DNA from: Glutamicibacter sp. MNS18
GTDB taxonomy: Bacteria; Actinomycetota; Actinomycetes; Actinomycetales; Micrococcaceae
Assembly: GCF_026107515.2 (NCBI RefSeq)
Contig: NZ_JAPCHW010000016.1
Coordinates: forward strand, 31,689 to 95,688
Length of the DNA: 64,000 nt
Direction: 5' to 3'
The notes under the pieces were generated by a model. It had not been told where the DNA came from. It saw nothing but the letters and a program-made list of their open reading frames with translations, and did no database searches. Positions 1 through 8,448 of this stretch are shown here, piece after piece (within the stretch, counting starts at the first letter, position 1; every line of letters begins with the position of its first letter). The position numbers and the translations under genes are program-made.

Positions 1-431
1 CAGAAGCCCCGGATGCTGCCCACAGGCATGTTCACCGAGTTGCTCCGCGACCGCCCGTAGATTATCCATGCTGTCCGCCAACGCATCATCCACCAGGAGC
101 ACCACCTCGTTGTCGTACACCGAGCTCGCGTCCCTGACCTGGTGACGCAGTGTTGCCGACTCCATGGTGCCTCCATCGGCGGATACCCAGGAAGCCATTA
201 AATCCGCGGCCAGGGTGCTGGTGGCATCGCGGATGGGCCATGGGGCCTGAACCGGTGTCCTGCTCGGTAGCGCCTGGACGATGGGCGTGTGCGCGTTGGC
301 CTCCGCCGTCAGTTGTTGGTGGATTTCAGGAAGGAGGGGCTCATCGCGCTCATCACCAGCAACACCACAATGGCTACCAGCATGGTCAATACCGAAAGGT
401 TTCCCAGGAATCTCTTTGTGCGGCGCGACAT
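1..431 (-). pseudogene. Frameshifted single-pass membrane protein, cut by the left edge
   Basis: Reading leftward from an ATG at 429-431, the first 40 codons give a basic N-terminus (MSRRTKRF) and one hydrophobic helix (LTMLVAIVVLLVMSAM), then stop at TGA 309-311. A second frame, lacking any start codon before about 195, is open from the same place to base 1 and reads like a real extracytoplasmic domain (QLTAEANAHTPIVQALP onward, then VYDNEVVLLVDDALADSMDNL). A one-base slip back at AAC-AAC-TG (about 310-314) joins the two into one continuous protein of over 140 residues. I read this as one gene with a frameshift, caused by mutation or sequencing error. I do not recognise the family. The 3' end lies outside the window. 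Confidence 0.5.
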
Positions 432-867
432 GCATACTCCTATGGTTCAGGTGTCCATCGGTAGTCTGCGATCACCGGCCGACAACAAGGGAAATAGGTT
501 AAGCCGGGGCACCGCCATCGTCCCTTCGCGAACGCGGCGGACTTGTATCCCGCCCCACTGCTGCCGGTAAGTGAAGGCCGCGCTAGGCGCGCAGGGTGTA
601 GGGGAAACTGCCAGCCAGATTCGCCGAATAGGGGCGTAGACTGGAAGTACGGTTCCTTCGGCCATGGGGTTTAGGTCCACGGCAGGGGAATCGCGGAGTT
701 GGTCGCGAACTTTTGTGCCGGGCAAGCCTATGGAACCGGCGATCAGATAATGCAGGAGCCATTGACCGGCACAGCGACACGGGACACGGCTGAGACAAGT
801 ACCGGTCTTCGTGGATTAGGTCAAAGGTGACCGTTTAGCGTATCTGATTCCATGATTGGTTCTTCCA

Positions 868-2088
868 ATGATTTCCACCGACTTCAGCCGCGGCGCATCG
901 CCGGGCATGGGCTCCCTGGCTACCTACGTGCGCAGCCATGGGCTACTCCGCAGACGATACTTGTACTATTGGCTGCTTCTCACAATACTTCTAGCCGCGC
1001 TGGGATCCACGGCGGTGACGTTCGTCGCCGTCGGCGACACGTGGTGGCAAATGGTGATTGCCCCGGCCAGTGCGCTGATCCTGGTGCATTTTGCTTTTCT
1101 GGTGCACGATTCATCCCACTTCCAGATTTTCCGTTCCGCACGGGCCAACGAGTACTTCAGCATCATTATGGCCAGCCTGGTCATCGGGGCCAGCTACAGC
1201 TGGTGGCAGGCCAAGCACACGCGGCACCATAAGAACCCGAACCACATCACCCTGGATCCGGATGTGAGCCTACCTGTCGTGCCGGCAACGGCGACGAGCG
1301 GGTTCCTGCGCAGGCTTCCGGTAGTACGCACCGTTGCCGCCCGACAAGGCCTGTTGCTGTTCCCCTTGATGTTCCTCGAAGGCCTTTCGCTTTACTTCGA
1401 GAGCTGGAAGTACCTACTGGCCCAACGAAAAGTCCGGTATCGGTACCTTCAGCTGGGTCTGATGACCGTTCACGCGGCGGCCGTGGCACTGCTGCTACTG
1501 TTCACCCTGTCCTGGGGAGTAGCAGCAGCAGTGTGGGGTGTCCACATCGGACTCTTCGGCTTTTACCTGGGCATGGTATTCGCCCTGAACCACAAGGGGA
1601 TGCCGTTGGTCGCGGACAACGGCAAATCGGATTTCCTGTTGCGCCAGGTGCTAGTGAGCCGCAACATCATCTCCAGCCGGTTCCTCGCCGCGGTCATGGG
1701 CGGTCTGAACAACCAGATTGAACACCATTTGTTTCCCACCGCTCCGCGGCCCGTGCTGTTCGAACTCGCGAGGATCGTCAAGGCATATTGCAATGAACAC
1801 GGGGTTCCCTACACGGAAACCACATTGACCGAGAGCTACCGGCGCGTATACCGGTATGTGAACAAGGTCGGGATCGGGCGAAGCGACGACTACGTCTGTC
1901 CGTTGGGGGAGTACCGGACCTCGGACAGCATTTCCAACTGTCTCCCACCTTGGGGAACAGCCAACAGACAAGGCAGTGAGTCCCATGGACAAGCCGGCAC
2001 AATGCCCACGGTGTTATCGGGCGTCGATACAAGAGACAGAAACCCTGAGATACGTGGACGAGGAGAAGCAACTCAGGAGATGGGATAA
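868..2088 (+). CDS. Membrane fatty acid desaturase
   Basis: Introduces a cis double bond into fatty acyl chains in the membrane using a di-iron centre. From ATG 868 the protein is 406 residues. It shows the three histidine boxes of the acyl-lipid/acyl-CoA desaturase family: HDSSH at about 80-84, HTRHH at 117-121 and QIEHH at 283-287, with hydrophobic helices around 35-75 and 195-235. An in-frame TTG at 856 is an alternative start; neither start has a good ribosome site. Homologs usually end about 45 residues sooner, near the VNKVGIG stretch, and the extra tail overlaps the next gene in another frame, so the C-terminus may be an extension or a late frameshift. Substrate and bond position cannot be told from sequence. 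Confidence 0.85.
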   Translation: MISTDFSRGASPGMGSLATYVRSHGLLRRRYLYYWLLLTILLAALGSTAVTFVAVGDTWWQMVIAPASALILVHFAFLVHDSSHFQIFRSARANEYFSIIMASLVIGASYSWWQAKHTRHHKNPNHITLDPDVSLPVVPATATSGFLRRLPVVRTVAARQGLLLFPLMFLEGLSLYFESWKYLLAQRKVRYRYLQLGLMTVHAAAVALLLLFTLSWGVAAAVWGVHIGLFGFYLGMVFALNHKGMPLVADNGKSDFLLRQVLVSRNIISSRFLAAVMGGLNNQIEHHLFPTAPRPVLFELARIVKAYCNEHGVPYTETTLTESYRRVYRYVNKVGIGRSDDYVCPLGEYRTSDSISNCLPPWGTANRQGSESHGQAGTMPTVLSGVDTRDRNPEIRGRGEATQEMG

Positions 2089-2242
2089 CGAGGGAGGGAA
2101 CACCGCAGGGCACTATCAGGACCAGCGGATGGCGATGCGCCAGGTGTTATGGACCTGCTCGTCGTGCGGCTGGAACAAGATCGGGTTCAGCGCCCTGGAG
2201 CCGCTGCAGGGACCCGAACCCCAGCCACTGGCCCAGCCCTAG
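1976..2242 (+). CDS. Small zinc-ribbon protein
   Basis: An 88-residue ORF starting at GTG 1976 (or ATG 1985) and overlapping the desaturase tail by about 110 bases in another frame. It has two cysteine pairs, CPRC near the N-terminus and CSSC near residue 63, spaced as in a zinc ribbon, with an acidic and polar middle. An AGGCAG stretch just ahead could serve as a weak ribosome site. Function unknown. The cysteine pattern argues that it is a real gene and that the overlapping tail of the desaturase is the doubtful part. Confidence 0.5.
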   Translation: MSPMDKPAQCPRCYRASIQETETLRYVDEEKQLRRWDNEGGNTAGHYQDQRMAMRQVLWTCSSCGWNKIGFSALEPLQGPEPQPLAQP

Positions 2243-2279
2243 GCATCTCCCTGTAACGCAGGACGTCATCCGATCACCT

Positions 2280-2326
2280 CACCCGGCTACGTCCGAAGCA
2301 CCACGTGCCCCGGACATAGCCGGGTG
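2280..2326. terminator. Inverted repeat, probable terminator
   Basis: Arms at 2280-2295 and 2311-2326 (CACCCGGCTACGTCCG and its complement with one mismatch) around a 15-base loop, just after the zinc-ribbon gene. There is no T-run, which is common for terminators in high-GC actinobacteria. The rest of the 2243-2607 gap shows no convincing gene. Confidence 0.5.
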
Positions 2327-2607
2327 GCCAGTGTGCAGCACCACCTATGCCGAGCCTCCGGTGCGCCAGCGCAGTGCCTGCGGATGGATCGTTGTTCGCT
2401 CACGGGTAAGTGTAGCCGCAGCACGGCGACCCCGAGCCGCCAGCGGGCCGCTGTCGCGGTGCGCGGCCCTTGGGTGGCCAGAACACCACCGATCTTGTGA
2501 ATTATGCCGTTAACTTGGGCGTCAACAATGCCTGCGCCTGGTCTTGTGTTCTAGGCTGGGGCCAACGGCGACATGGATTACGCCGCGTGGTTGTGAAGGA
2601 GTGATGC

Positions 2608-3267
2608 GTGATGACGACCTTGTTTCTCACCGGTGGGGGCCTGCCTGGCTGGATCTGGGATCAGGTCAGGGCCCAACTTAAGGAAGGGTCCGTGGTGATC
2701 CAGTTTCCCGATGGGCAGGGAACCCTGGAGGAACACGCTCAGCTGGTCATTGATGCAATGCCCCCGGGTGACGAGAAGGTCAACTTGGTGGCGCACTCGG
2801 TCTCGGCCTCGGTGGCTGCGGAAGTCGCCGCACGGGTTCCCGACCGCCTGGATTCGGTACTGCTCATCTCCTCGCTGCTTCCGCAAAGCGGGAAGTCACT
2901 GGTCGATGTGTTGCCGTTGGTCGGCCCGAAATTGGTGGGACCGCAGCTGGTGAAGACCGGACTTAAACTCAGCGAGAAGCGTTTGCGGGCCATGGGCCCC
3001 GGGGTGGCCACCGTGGTGCTGGACAAACTCGTGCGCGAGACGGGGACGTTCTCCGGCAAGGTGCTGGCCGAACCCATCGGTGCGCCGTCCTGGCCGGCAC
3101 GTCGCGGATATGTGTTGACCACCGAGGACACCGCCGTACCGACCTCCTTTCAGACCCGTGCGGCCAAGCGTTTTGATGCCACCGTGTACTCCCTGGACAC
3201 CGGGCATCTGCCGATGCTCACCCGAGCGCCGGATCTGGCACGCATCATCGAACGCTTCACCTCCTGA
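2608..3267 (+). CDS. Alpha/beta hydrolase
   Basis: A 219-residue hydrolase-fold protein. The N-terminus TLFLTGGGLPGW has the usual first strand and oxyanion turn. The nucleophile elbow is atypical: NLVAHSVSAS around residues 60-68 has A-H-S-V-S instead of G-x-S-x-G. Likely acid and base are Asp in TTEDTAVP and His in TGHLPML near the C-terminus, which completes a triad. Start is GTG 2608 or ATG 2611, behind a clear AAGGAG at 2597-2602. It stands alone, followed by convergent genes. Substrate unknown; it looks like the small salicylate-esterase-like hydrolases common in soil bacteria. Confidence 0.75.
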   Translation: MMTTLFLTGGGLPGWIWDQVRAQLKEGSVVIQFPDGQGTLEEHAQLVIDAMPPGDEKVNLVAHSVSASVAAEVAARVPDRLDSVLLISSLLPQSGKSLVDVLPLVGPKLVGPQLVKTGLKLSEKRLRAMGPGVATVVLDKLVRETGTFSGKVLAEPIGAPSWPARRGYVLTTEDTAVPTSFQTRAAKRFDATVYSLDTGHLPMLTRAPDLARIIERFTS

Positions 3268-3338
3268 TCCCCTCCGACTAACCGTAGCCCTGCAGCGGGC
3301 CGTCTAGGGGAACCGCCCGCTGCTGGATGAACGAAGGA

Positions 3339-4973
3339 TCACACGGAGCCGGGCGCCGAGCCTCTCCGGGCCGGCGTCGAATGAGGGTCGGTGGCCGGTT
3401 CTCCGGCACGCGCCACGAACGGCTCCAGGATGCCCGGGGCGCATTGCCGCGCGAAGTCCAGGGCGTGCTGCGCGGTAATATCCGGGGTGTCGTAGCTGCC
3501 ATAGCCGGCAGCGGTCTTGACCGACACCGTGCGCAACCCCAACCGGCGTTGCAGCAACGACTCGCGCACCACGATGGTACTGACCGAGGAACGCTGCAGC
3601 GCCGTGGTGGCCCTGGCCAGCAGCCCCGAACGGGTCACCAGGTAGTCCCCGCATAGACCGTGCCCGAGGGCCCGGTAGGCGACGACCGCCGCAACCAGGC
3701 TCACGGGCCACACCCCGGCCAGCACCCACAGGGTGGCGGGGGCGATGACCTGTGCCTGCACCAGCCACCAGAGCACCAGGCCGACCACTGCGCTGAAACC
3801 GGTGGCCCAGGCCAGGCGCCGCCGCAAGGCCGACTGGGGATGCGGGCGCAACTCGGAGGTGAACGGATCCGGGGTGTGTCCCAGCACCTTCGAGGCGTTG
3901 GGCCAGTGGGTGCTGCGCGGGCCGCGCGGCAGGATTGCTGTGGGATCCTTCATGGAGTAGACATCCAGCCCCGTGGTCACCACATTCGAGTCGCAGATGC
4001 CCAGCCAGCGCCAGAGGACCGGCTCGGACACGGTCAGGCCGCGGATGCGCCGCTCGTCGCGATTGACCTCCACGGTGGTGAACAGCCCGCGCCGGGTGCG
4101 CAGCATCGTGCCCTCCTTCTCATGCACACGGGCCAGCTCGAAGTTCCAGAACTCGGTGAAATACAAGACGCCCATGCCCAGGGCACCGAAAACCCCCAGG
4201 GCCAGCACCGCGATGAGGATGGTGGGAAGAACCCCCAGGGATTCCCAATCGAGCAGCGACAGGATGAAACCGTTGGCATCCACGCCAAAGCTGCTCAGCA
4301 ACCAGTACAGCCCCCAGCCCAGGCCGCCGGCGACCAGGAAGGCCCAGATATTGAACATGTTGTAGATGAACCAGCCGGGTCGGAAGGTCGCGAAGACCTC
4401 CCGGGGTTCGGGAGCCTTTTCGGCACGTTGGATCGCGGCCGATGACCGGGCATCGGCCGCGACCGGGGTGCGGGAAACGGCCGCTATCGTGCGAAGGTGC
4501 TGTTGCAGGGCCAAGGCATCCTGCACAGACAGCGCGTCCAAGCGCAGAGCCGCCTCGCTGGCGGAGGTCTGCTGGCCGGCACCGATCTGCACCACCCGCA
4601 GCCGTCCGATCCGGTGGCGTAGCTTCGCCTCGATGTCCACGCTGCGGATACGTTCGCGCTGGATCGAACGATGCTGGCGGAAGATCAGTCCGGTCTTGAT
4701 TTCCACGTGGCTGCCGGTGATCCGGTAGCGCGTGAAAACCCAACGCCAGGCATCGTGGCCGGCGCCGAGCACGCCCCACGCCGCCAGGCCCCACAGCGGC
4801 CAGATCTGCGAGGGGCCGACCTCCAACGGCAGGATCCACAGTGCCAGCACGGCCGGAGCCAACGAGAGCAGGCTCTGGGCCAGGTCGACGTAGATCATCC
4901 GGGCACTGAGCTGCTGCCAGTTGCCGCCGGCGGCGACTTCGGCAAGGGCGTCCCCCGACTGCGGCCGGTTCAC
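3339..4973 (-). CDS. Membrane protein with repeated bacterial PH (bPH2) domains, YdbT-like
   Basis: A 544-residue membrane protein of the YdbT type, with several bPH2 (DUF304) modules alternating with hydrophobic helix pairs. One module is visible as TRYRITGSHVEIKTGLIFRQ near residue 80, another as GLFTTVEVNRDERRIRGLTV in the middle, and a third as GDYLVTRSGLLARATTALQ with SVSTIVVRESLLQRRLGL near the C-terminus. It starts at GTG 4973, overlapping the previous gene's stop by 4 bases (GTGA), so it is translationally coupled. It is the last gene of a TetR-PH-PH operon. Bacterial PH proteins of this class sit in the inner membrane; their ligand is unknown. Confidence 0.85.
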   Translation of the reverse strand: MNRPQSGDALAEVAAGGNWQQLSARMIYVDLAQSLLSLAPAVLALWILPLEVGPSQIWPLWGLAAWGVLGAGHDAWRWVFTRYRITGSHVEIKTGLIFRQHRSIQRERIRSVDIEAKLRHRIGRLRVVQIGAGQQTSASEAALRLDALSVQDALALQQHLRTIAAVSRTPVAADARSSAAIQRAEKAPEPREVFATFRPGWFIYNMFNIWAFLVAGGLGWGLYWLLSSFGVDANGFILSLLDWESLGVLPTILIAVLALGVFGALGMGVLYFTEFWNFELARVHEKEGTMLRTRRGLFTTVEVNRDERRIRGLTVSEPVLWRWLGICDSNVVTTGLDVYSMKDPTAILPRGPRSTHWPNASKVLGHTPDPFTSELRPHPQSALRRRLAWATGFSAVVGLVLWWLVQAQVIAPATLWVLAGVWPVSLVAAVVAYRALGHGLCGDYLVTRSGLLARATTALQRSSVSTIVVRESLLQRRLGLRTVSVKTAAGYGSYDTPDITAQHALDFARQCAPGILEPFVARAGEPATDPHSTPARRGSAPGSV

Positions 4974-5488
4974 GTGGCATCACCCTCGGTCAGCTCCGCG
5001 ATCCTGGTCAATTCGGTGGCGGTGCGCTGGGCGGTGGCATGATCCAGCCCGACGATGTTGATGGCGCCGCCTGAGGAGGCGGTGGTTACCCTCAGGGTCG
5101 CCAGTCCGAGCAGCTGTTCCAAGGGGCCCTGGATGGCGTCGATGGTCTGCGCCCGGCTCAGGGGTGCCGCCCTCCATTCGCGCACCAGCCAGCCGCTACG
5201 TGCGTAGACCGCGTGCTCGGACGTCTCCCAACGATGGACCCGGTAACGCCAGAACGGTTCGACGAAAAGTGCCACCAGCAGCACCAGCAACGCAAGAACC
5301 AGGGCCGGTGTGCTCCACCCGGCAGTGGAAGGCCAGATCAGCCGGACGGTCAGGGCCGCGGCGGCAATGCCCCCGTTAAACACCAGCGCCTGCAACATCC
5401 ACCAGTAGACGGCGCGACGGTTGACCGGATGCCGCGGGGTACGCAATTCCCACCGCTCGGCAGGCGGGGGATGGTTGGGCTGGTTCAT
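4970..5488 (-). CDS. Small PH-domain membrane protein, YdbS-like
   Basis: A 172-residue protein with two hydrophobic helices at about 27-45 and 55-75, followed by one bPH2 domain recognised by the pattern YRVHRWETSEHAVYARSGWLVRE and the LSRAQTIDAIQGPLEQLLGLATLRV tail. YdbS and YdbT proteins usually come as a pair and probably form one membrane complex. Start ATG 5488 overlaps the stop of the upstream TetR gene (ATGA), and its own stop overlaps the downstream YdbT-like gene, so all three should be one mRNA. Confidence 0.85.
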   Translation of the reverse strand: MNQPNHPPPAERWELRTPRHPVNRRAVYWWMLQALVFNGGIAAAALTVRLIWPSTAGWSTPALVLALLVLLVALFVEPFWRYRVHRWETSEHAVYARSGWLVREWRAAPLSRAQTIDAIQGPLEQLLGLATLRVTTASSGGAINIVGLDHATAQRTATELTRIAELTEGDAT

Positions 5489-6108
5489 GGTTTCTCCTTG
5501 GCGATGGCATGGTCGATGAAATCCAGCAGGGCGGCGCTTTGGGCCTGCAGGTCCGTTTGGGGGTCGGCGGCCCAGGTCTCCAAGACGGCGCTACTGGTCT
5601 TGACGATCAAGGTGGCGATGGTGCGCGGATCGAATTCCCTCAGTTCACCGTCCTGTTGGCCACGGACGATAATCCCGCTCAACGCGGTGACCTCCTCATC
5701 GAGTTCCTCGGCGAAAGCCAGCTGGCCGTCGGCTCCGCGATGGTTGGCCATGATCTCCCCGGTGGCCAGGAACCTGGTGCGGTGCCGCGAGAAGAACTCC
5801 AATTGGGAACCCACCCAGGCCAGGATCTTTCCCCGGGCACCGGTGGCCGCGTCCACGGCCGGCTCCATATGCTGCCAGCCTTCGTCGAAGAAGCGCAGCA
5901 CCAGCTCGCGAAGGATCTCGTCCTTGGTGCGGAAGTGGTAGGTGATCACGCCCTTGCTGATGCCAAGGTGGCTGGCGATGCGTGCGATGGACGTACCGGA
6001 ATACCCCTCGGTAGCCATCACCTGGGCTGCCGCGTCAACGATCTGAGCGCGTCGGGCAGTCTCGGTAAAGGTGCGCCTGCGTTCTGCGCCGGCCTGCTTC
6101 GTACTCAT
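5485..6108 (-). CDS. TetR-family repressor
   Basis: A 207-residue TetR/AcrR regulator. The N-terminal helix-turn-helix reads QIVDAAAQVMATEGYSGTSIARIASHLGISKGVITYHFRTKDEIL (about 21-65); the rest is the variable ligand-binding domain. It is first in an operon with two PH-domain membrane proteins and joined to them by ATGA overlap. A perfect 20-bp palindrome lies 9-28 bases upstream of its start codon, a typical self-repression site, so it most likely controls this operon. The inducer is unknown; a membrane-perturbing or lipophilic ligand would fit the neighbours (inference). Confidence 0.9.
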   Translation of the reverse strand: MSTKQAGAERRRTFTETARRAQIVDAAAQVMATEGYSGTSIARIASHLGISKGVITYHFRTKDEILRELVLRFFDEGWQHMEPAVDAATGARGKILAWVGSQLEFFSRHRTRFLATGEIMANHRGADGQLAFAEELDEEVTALSGIIVRGQQDGELREFDPRTIATLIVKTSSAVLETWAADPQTDLQAQSAALLDFIDHAIAKEKP

Positions 6109-6116
6109 GGACCAAT

Positions 6117-6136
6117 ATTAGTACGATCGTACTAAT
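6117..6136. promoter_or_regulatory. Perfect 20-bp palindrome, TetR operator
   Basis: The sequence ATTAGTACGATCGTACTAAT is identical on both strands. It begins 9 bases ahead of the TetR start codon, where the promoter of the TetR-PH-PH operon must lie. Length and symmetry match TetR-family operators, so autorepression is the simple reading. Confidence 0.8.
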
Positions 6137-6280
6137 CGCGGCAAGGGTTCACGTTCTAACGAACCATCCTGCGATGTCAGTAGGTGTTTGAGGGGGGAAT
6201 GGAGTAGGGGAAGGGGAAGTCGGGGACGAGGTAGTGCGAGCGGTCGGAAAAGAAAAATTTGACTACAGGCCCGCCGGGGC

Positions 6281-6351
6281 TTGTGTCAGTACTCACAGGG
6301 CGCTTATAGTTGTTGTGCGATATGCGAATAATGTGTTCGATTATCGAATAC
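6281..6351 (+). promoter_or_regulatory. Promoter and PcaR-like box ahead of the aromatic hydroxylase
   Basis: A -35 like TTGTGT at 6281-6286 and a -10 like TATAGT at 6305-6310 are 18 bases apart. Downstream, 6335-6351 reads GTTCGATTATCGAATAC, with TTCGAT and ATCGAA as a perfect inverted repeat about one base. This closely resembles the IclR-family PcaR/PcaU box (GTTCGATAATCGCAC is the form known from Pseudomonas). The box lies after the proposed start site, which would suit repression. No IclR gene lies in this window. Confidence 0.5.
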
Positions 6352-6400
6352 ATTTTATGGTTCTTGGTTTTCAGGTTTCACAGAGCAGTGAGGAAAAGCT

Positions 6401-8305
6401 GTGCAGTTTCACCACAATGGGTATGTATCAATCGATCCGCGGGTCGAGCCGGCGGCAGGGTACGGCATTGACCGCGCCACCGAGCTGCCCGACGAGATGG
6501 ATGTGCTGATCGTCGGCTCGGGGCCCGCCGGCATGATCACGGCTGCACAGCTGGCCCAGTTCCCCAACGTCAGCACCCGTATCATCGACCGCCGGCCCGG
6601 TCGACTGGAAATCGGCCAGGCCGACGGAATCCAGGCGCGCAGCGTGGAAACCTTCCAGGCTTTCGGTTTCGCCGAGGCCATTGTCGCCGAGGCGTTCTGG
6701 CTCACGGAAATGAACTTCTGGAGCCCCGACCCGAAGAACCCGCAGAATATCGTGCGCACCTCACGTACCAAGGACGACCCGCAAGGAATCAGCGAATTCA
6801 AGCACCTGATTGTCAACCAGGCCCGTGTGCTGGACTACTTCGCCGAGTTCGCGAAGAACTCCCCGGCCCGCATCACCCCCGACTACGGATACGAGTTCAA
6901 GTCGCTGACCGTCCAGGAAGGCGCCGAGTACCCGGTCCATGCGGTCCTGGAATACACCGACGGACCCAAGGTGGGCACCGAGCGCGTGGTCCGCGCCAAG
7001 TACGTCGTCGGTTCCGACGGGGCCCGCTCCAACGTCCGCCGCTCGATCGGTGCGACCCTGGCCGGTGACCAGGCCTTCCACGCCTGGGGCGTGATGGACA
7101 CCCTGGCCGTAACCGATTTCCCGGATATCCGCATCAAGTGCGCCATCCACTCCGAAGCCGGCAGCATCCTGCTGATTCCACGCGAAGGCGGGAACCTCTT
7201 CCGCCTGTATGTCGACCTGGGTGAAGTGGCCGAGGATGACAACGGCAAGGTCCGTCAAACCAGCCTGGACGAGATCATCAAGCACGCCCAGGCCATCATG
7301 CACCCCTACACCCTGGAGGTGAAGGATGTTGCCTGGCACAGTGTCTACGAAGTGGGCCACCGCCTGACCGACCGCTTCGATGATGTCCTGCTCGAGGACA
7401 TCGGCAAGCGCGAACCGCGGGTCTTCATCACCGGCGACGCCTGCCATACCCACTCGGCCAAGGCCGGCCAGGGGATGAACGTGTCCATGCAGGACGGATT
7501 CAACCTGGCCTGGAAGCTGGGGCATGTGCTCTCGGGTCTGGCCCCGGAATCCCTGTTGCGCACCTACTCCGCCGAACGCCAGGTCATCGCGAAGAACCTG
7601 ATCGATTTCGACAAGGAATGGTCGACCCTGATGGCCAAGAAGCCCGAGGAATTCGAGGATCCCTCGTTCCTTGCCGACTTCTACGTACGGACCGCGGAGT
7701 TCCCGGCCGGATTCATGACCGAATACCAGCCATCGGTACTGACCGCTGATCGAACCCACCAGGAACTGGCGGTCGGGTTCCCGATCGGCAAACGGTTCAA
7801 ATCCGCCAACGTGATGCGCTGCTCGGACGCTAACCCGCTTCATCTGGGGCACCAGCATAAGGCTGACGGTCGCTGGCGGATCTACGTGTTCTCTGACCAG
7901 GCCGCGCCTGGTGCACCGTCGGCCACCACCTCGCTGGCCCAATGGTTGGTTGAATCCCCGCAGTCCCCGCTGCTGAAGCACACCCCGGCCGGATCCGATA
8001 TTGATTCGGTCTTCGATGTGAAGGTCATCTACCAGAGCGACCACACCGAGTTCGACTTCACCGACGCACCTCGGGCCTTCCGGCCCAACTATGGCAAGTT
8101 CGGGCTGATGCACTACGGCAAGGTCTTCTCCACCCTGCCGGACGAGGACATCTTCGAGCTGCGTGGGATCAGCCGCGACGGGGCCATCGTGGTGGTCCGT
8201 CCGGACCAGTACGTGGCCAACGTGCTCCCGCTGCAGGCCACCGAGGAGTTGGCGGCCTTCTTTGCCCCGTTGTTCAAGGAGCACGCCACCGCGGAAACCG
8301 TTTGA
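6401..8305 (+). CDS. mobA: FAD aromatic hydroxylase, 3-hydroxybenzoate 4-monooxygenase-like
   Basis: A 634-residue class A flavin monooxygenase, the length and layout of MobA, which converts 3-hydroxybenzoate to protocatechuate with NADPH and O2. The FAD-binding Rossmann motif GSGPAG is at about 39-44, the DG motif is in VVGSDGARSNVR, and the GD motif is in FITGDACHTHSAKAGQGMN (about residue 344). A thioredoxin-like C-terminal domain follows, as in phenol hydroxylases. Start is GTG 6401 behind GAGG at about 6390-6393. It is a single-gene unit: a PcaR-like box in the leader and a strong terminator after it. Phenol 2-monooxygenase is the main alternative; MobA fits better by length and by the PcaR-like box. 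Confidence 0.8.
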   Translation: MQFHHNGYVSIDPRVEPAAGYGIDRATELPDEMDVLIVGSGPAGMITAAQLAQFPNVSTRIIDRRPGRLEIGQADGIQARSVETFQAFGFAEAIVAEAFWLTEMNFWSPDPKNPQNIVRTSRTKDDPQGISEFKHLIVNQARVLDYFAEFAKNSPARITPDYGYEFKSLTVQEGAEYPVHAVLEYTDGPKVGTERVVRAKYVVGSDGARSNVRRSIGATLAGDQAFHAWGVMDTLAVTDFPDIRIKCAIHSEAGSILLIPREGGNLFRLYVDLGEVAEDDNGKVRQTSLDEIIKHAQAIMHPYTLEVKDVAWHSVYEVGHRLTDRFDDVLLEDIGKREPRVFITGDACHTHSAKAGQGMNVSMQDGFNLAWKLGHVLSGLAPESLLRTYSAERQVIAKNLIDFDKEWSTLMAKKPEEFEDPSFLADFYVRTAEFPAGFMTEYQPSVLTADRTHQELAVGFPIGKRFKSANVMRCSDANPLHLGHQHKADGRWRIYVFSDQAAPGAPSATTSLAQWLVESPQSPLLKHTPAGSDIDSVFDVKVIYQSDHTEFDFTDAPRAFRPNYGKFGLMHYGKVFSTLPDEDIFELRGISRDGAIVVVRPDQYVANVLPLQATEELAAFFAPLFKEHATAETV

Positions 8306-8321
8306 CCTACCGCCCCTGCCG

Positions 8322-8360
8322 GGACGAAGCGTCCAGCATTCGATGCTGGATGCTTCGTCC
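8322..8360 (+). terminator. Rho-independent-type terminator of mobA
   Basis: Arms of 18 bases at 8322-8339 and 8343-8360 (GACGAAGCGTCCAGCAT against its complement with one G-T wobble) around the loop TCG, 14 bases after the mobA stop. Confidence 0.8.
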
Positions 8361-8402
8361 TTCAGCCGTTTGAGGCCAGCCTCCGGGGAATACCTCGAGG
8401 CG

Positions 8403-8433
8403 GGAACCGGTTGTGCTCAGCAGGAACCGGTTG
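8403..8433. repeat. Two AACCGGTT palindromes exactly 20 bp apart
   Basis: GGAACCGGTTG occurs at 8403-8413 and again at 8423-8433. Each copy contains the 8-bp palindrome AACCGGTT, and the centres are 20 bp (two helical turns) apart, so both faces align. This is a typical layout for cooperative binding of a dimeric regulator. It lies 15 bases ahead of a small ORF starting at 8449. Confidence 0.5.
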
Positions 8434-8448
8434 CAGAAAGGCCACCCG

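Noticed and set aside
2331-2513. 60-codon frame after the inverted repeat at 2280-2326
   Set aside because: No ribosome site, no recognisable motif and arginine-rich shadow-like composition.
6761-8284. 507-codon frame antisense to mobA
   Set aside because: Shadow frame; the plus strand carries full flavin-monooxygenase motifs.
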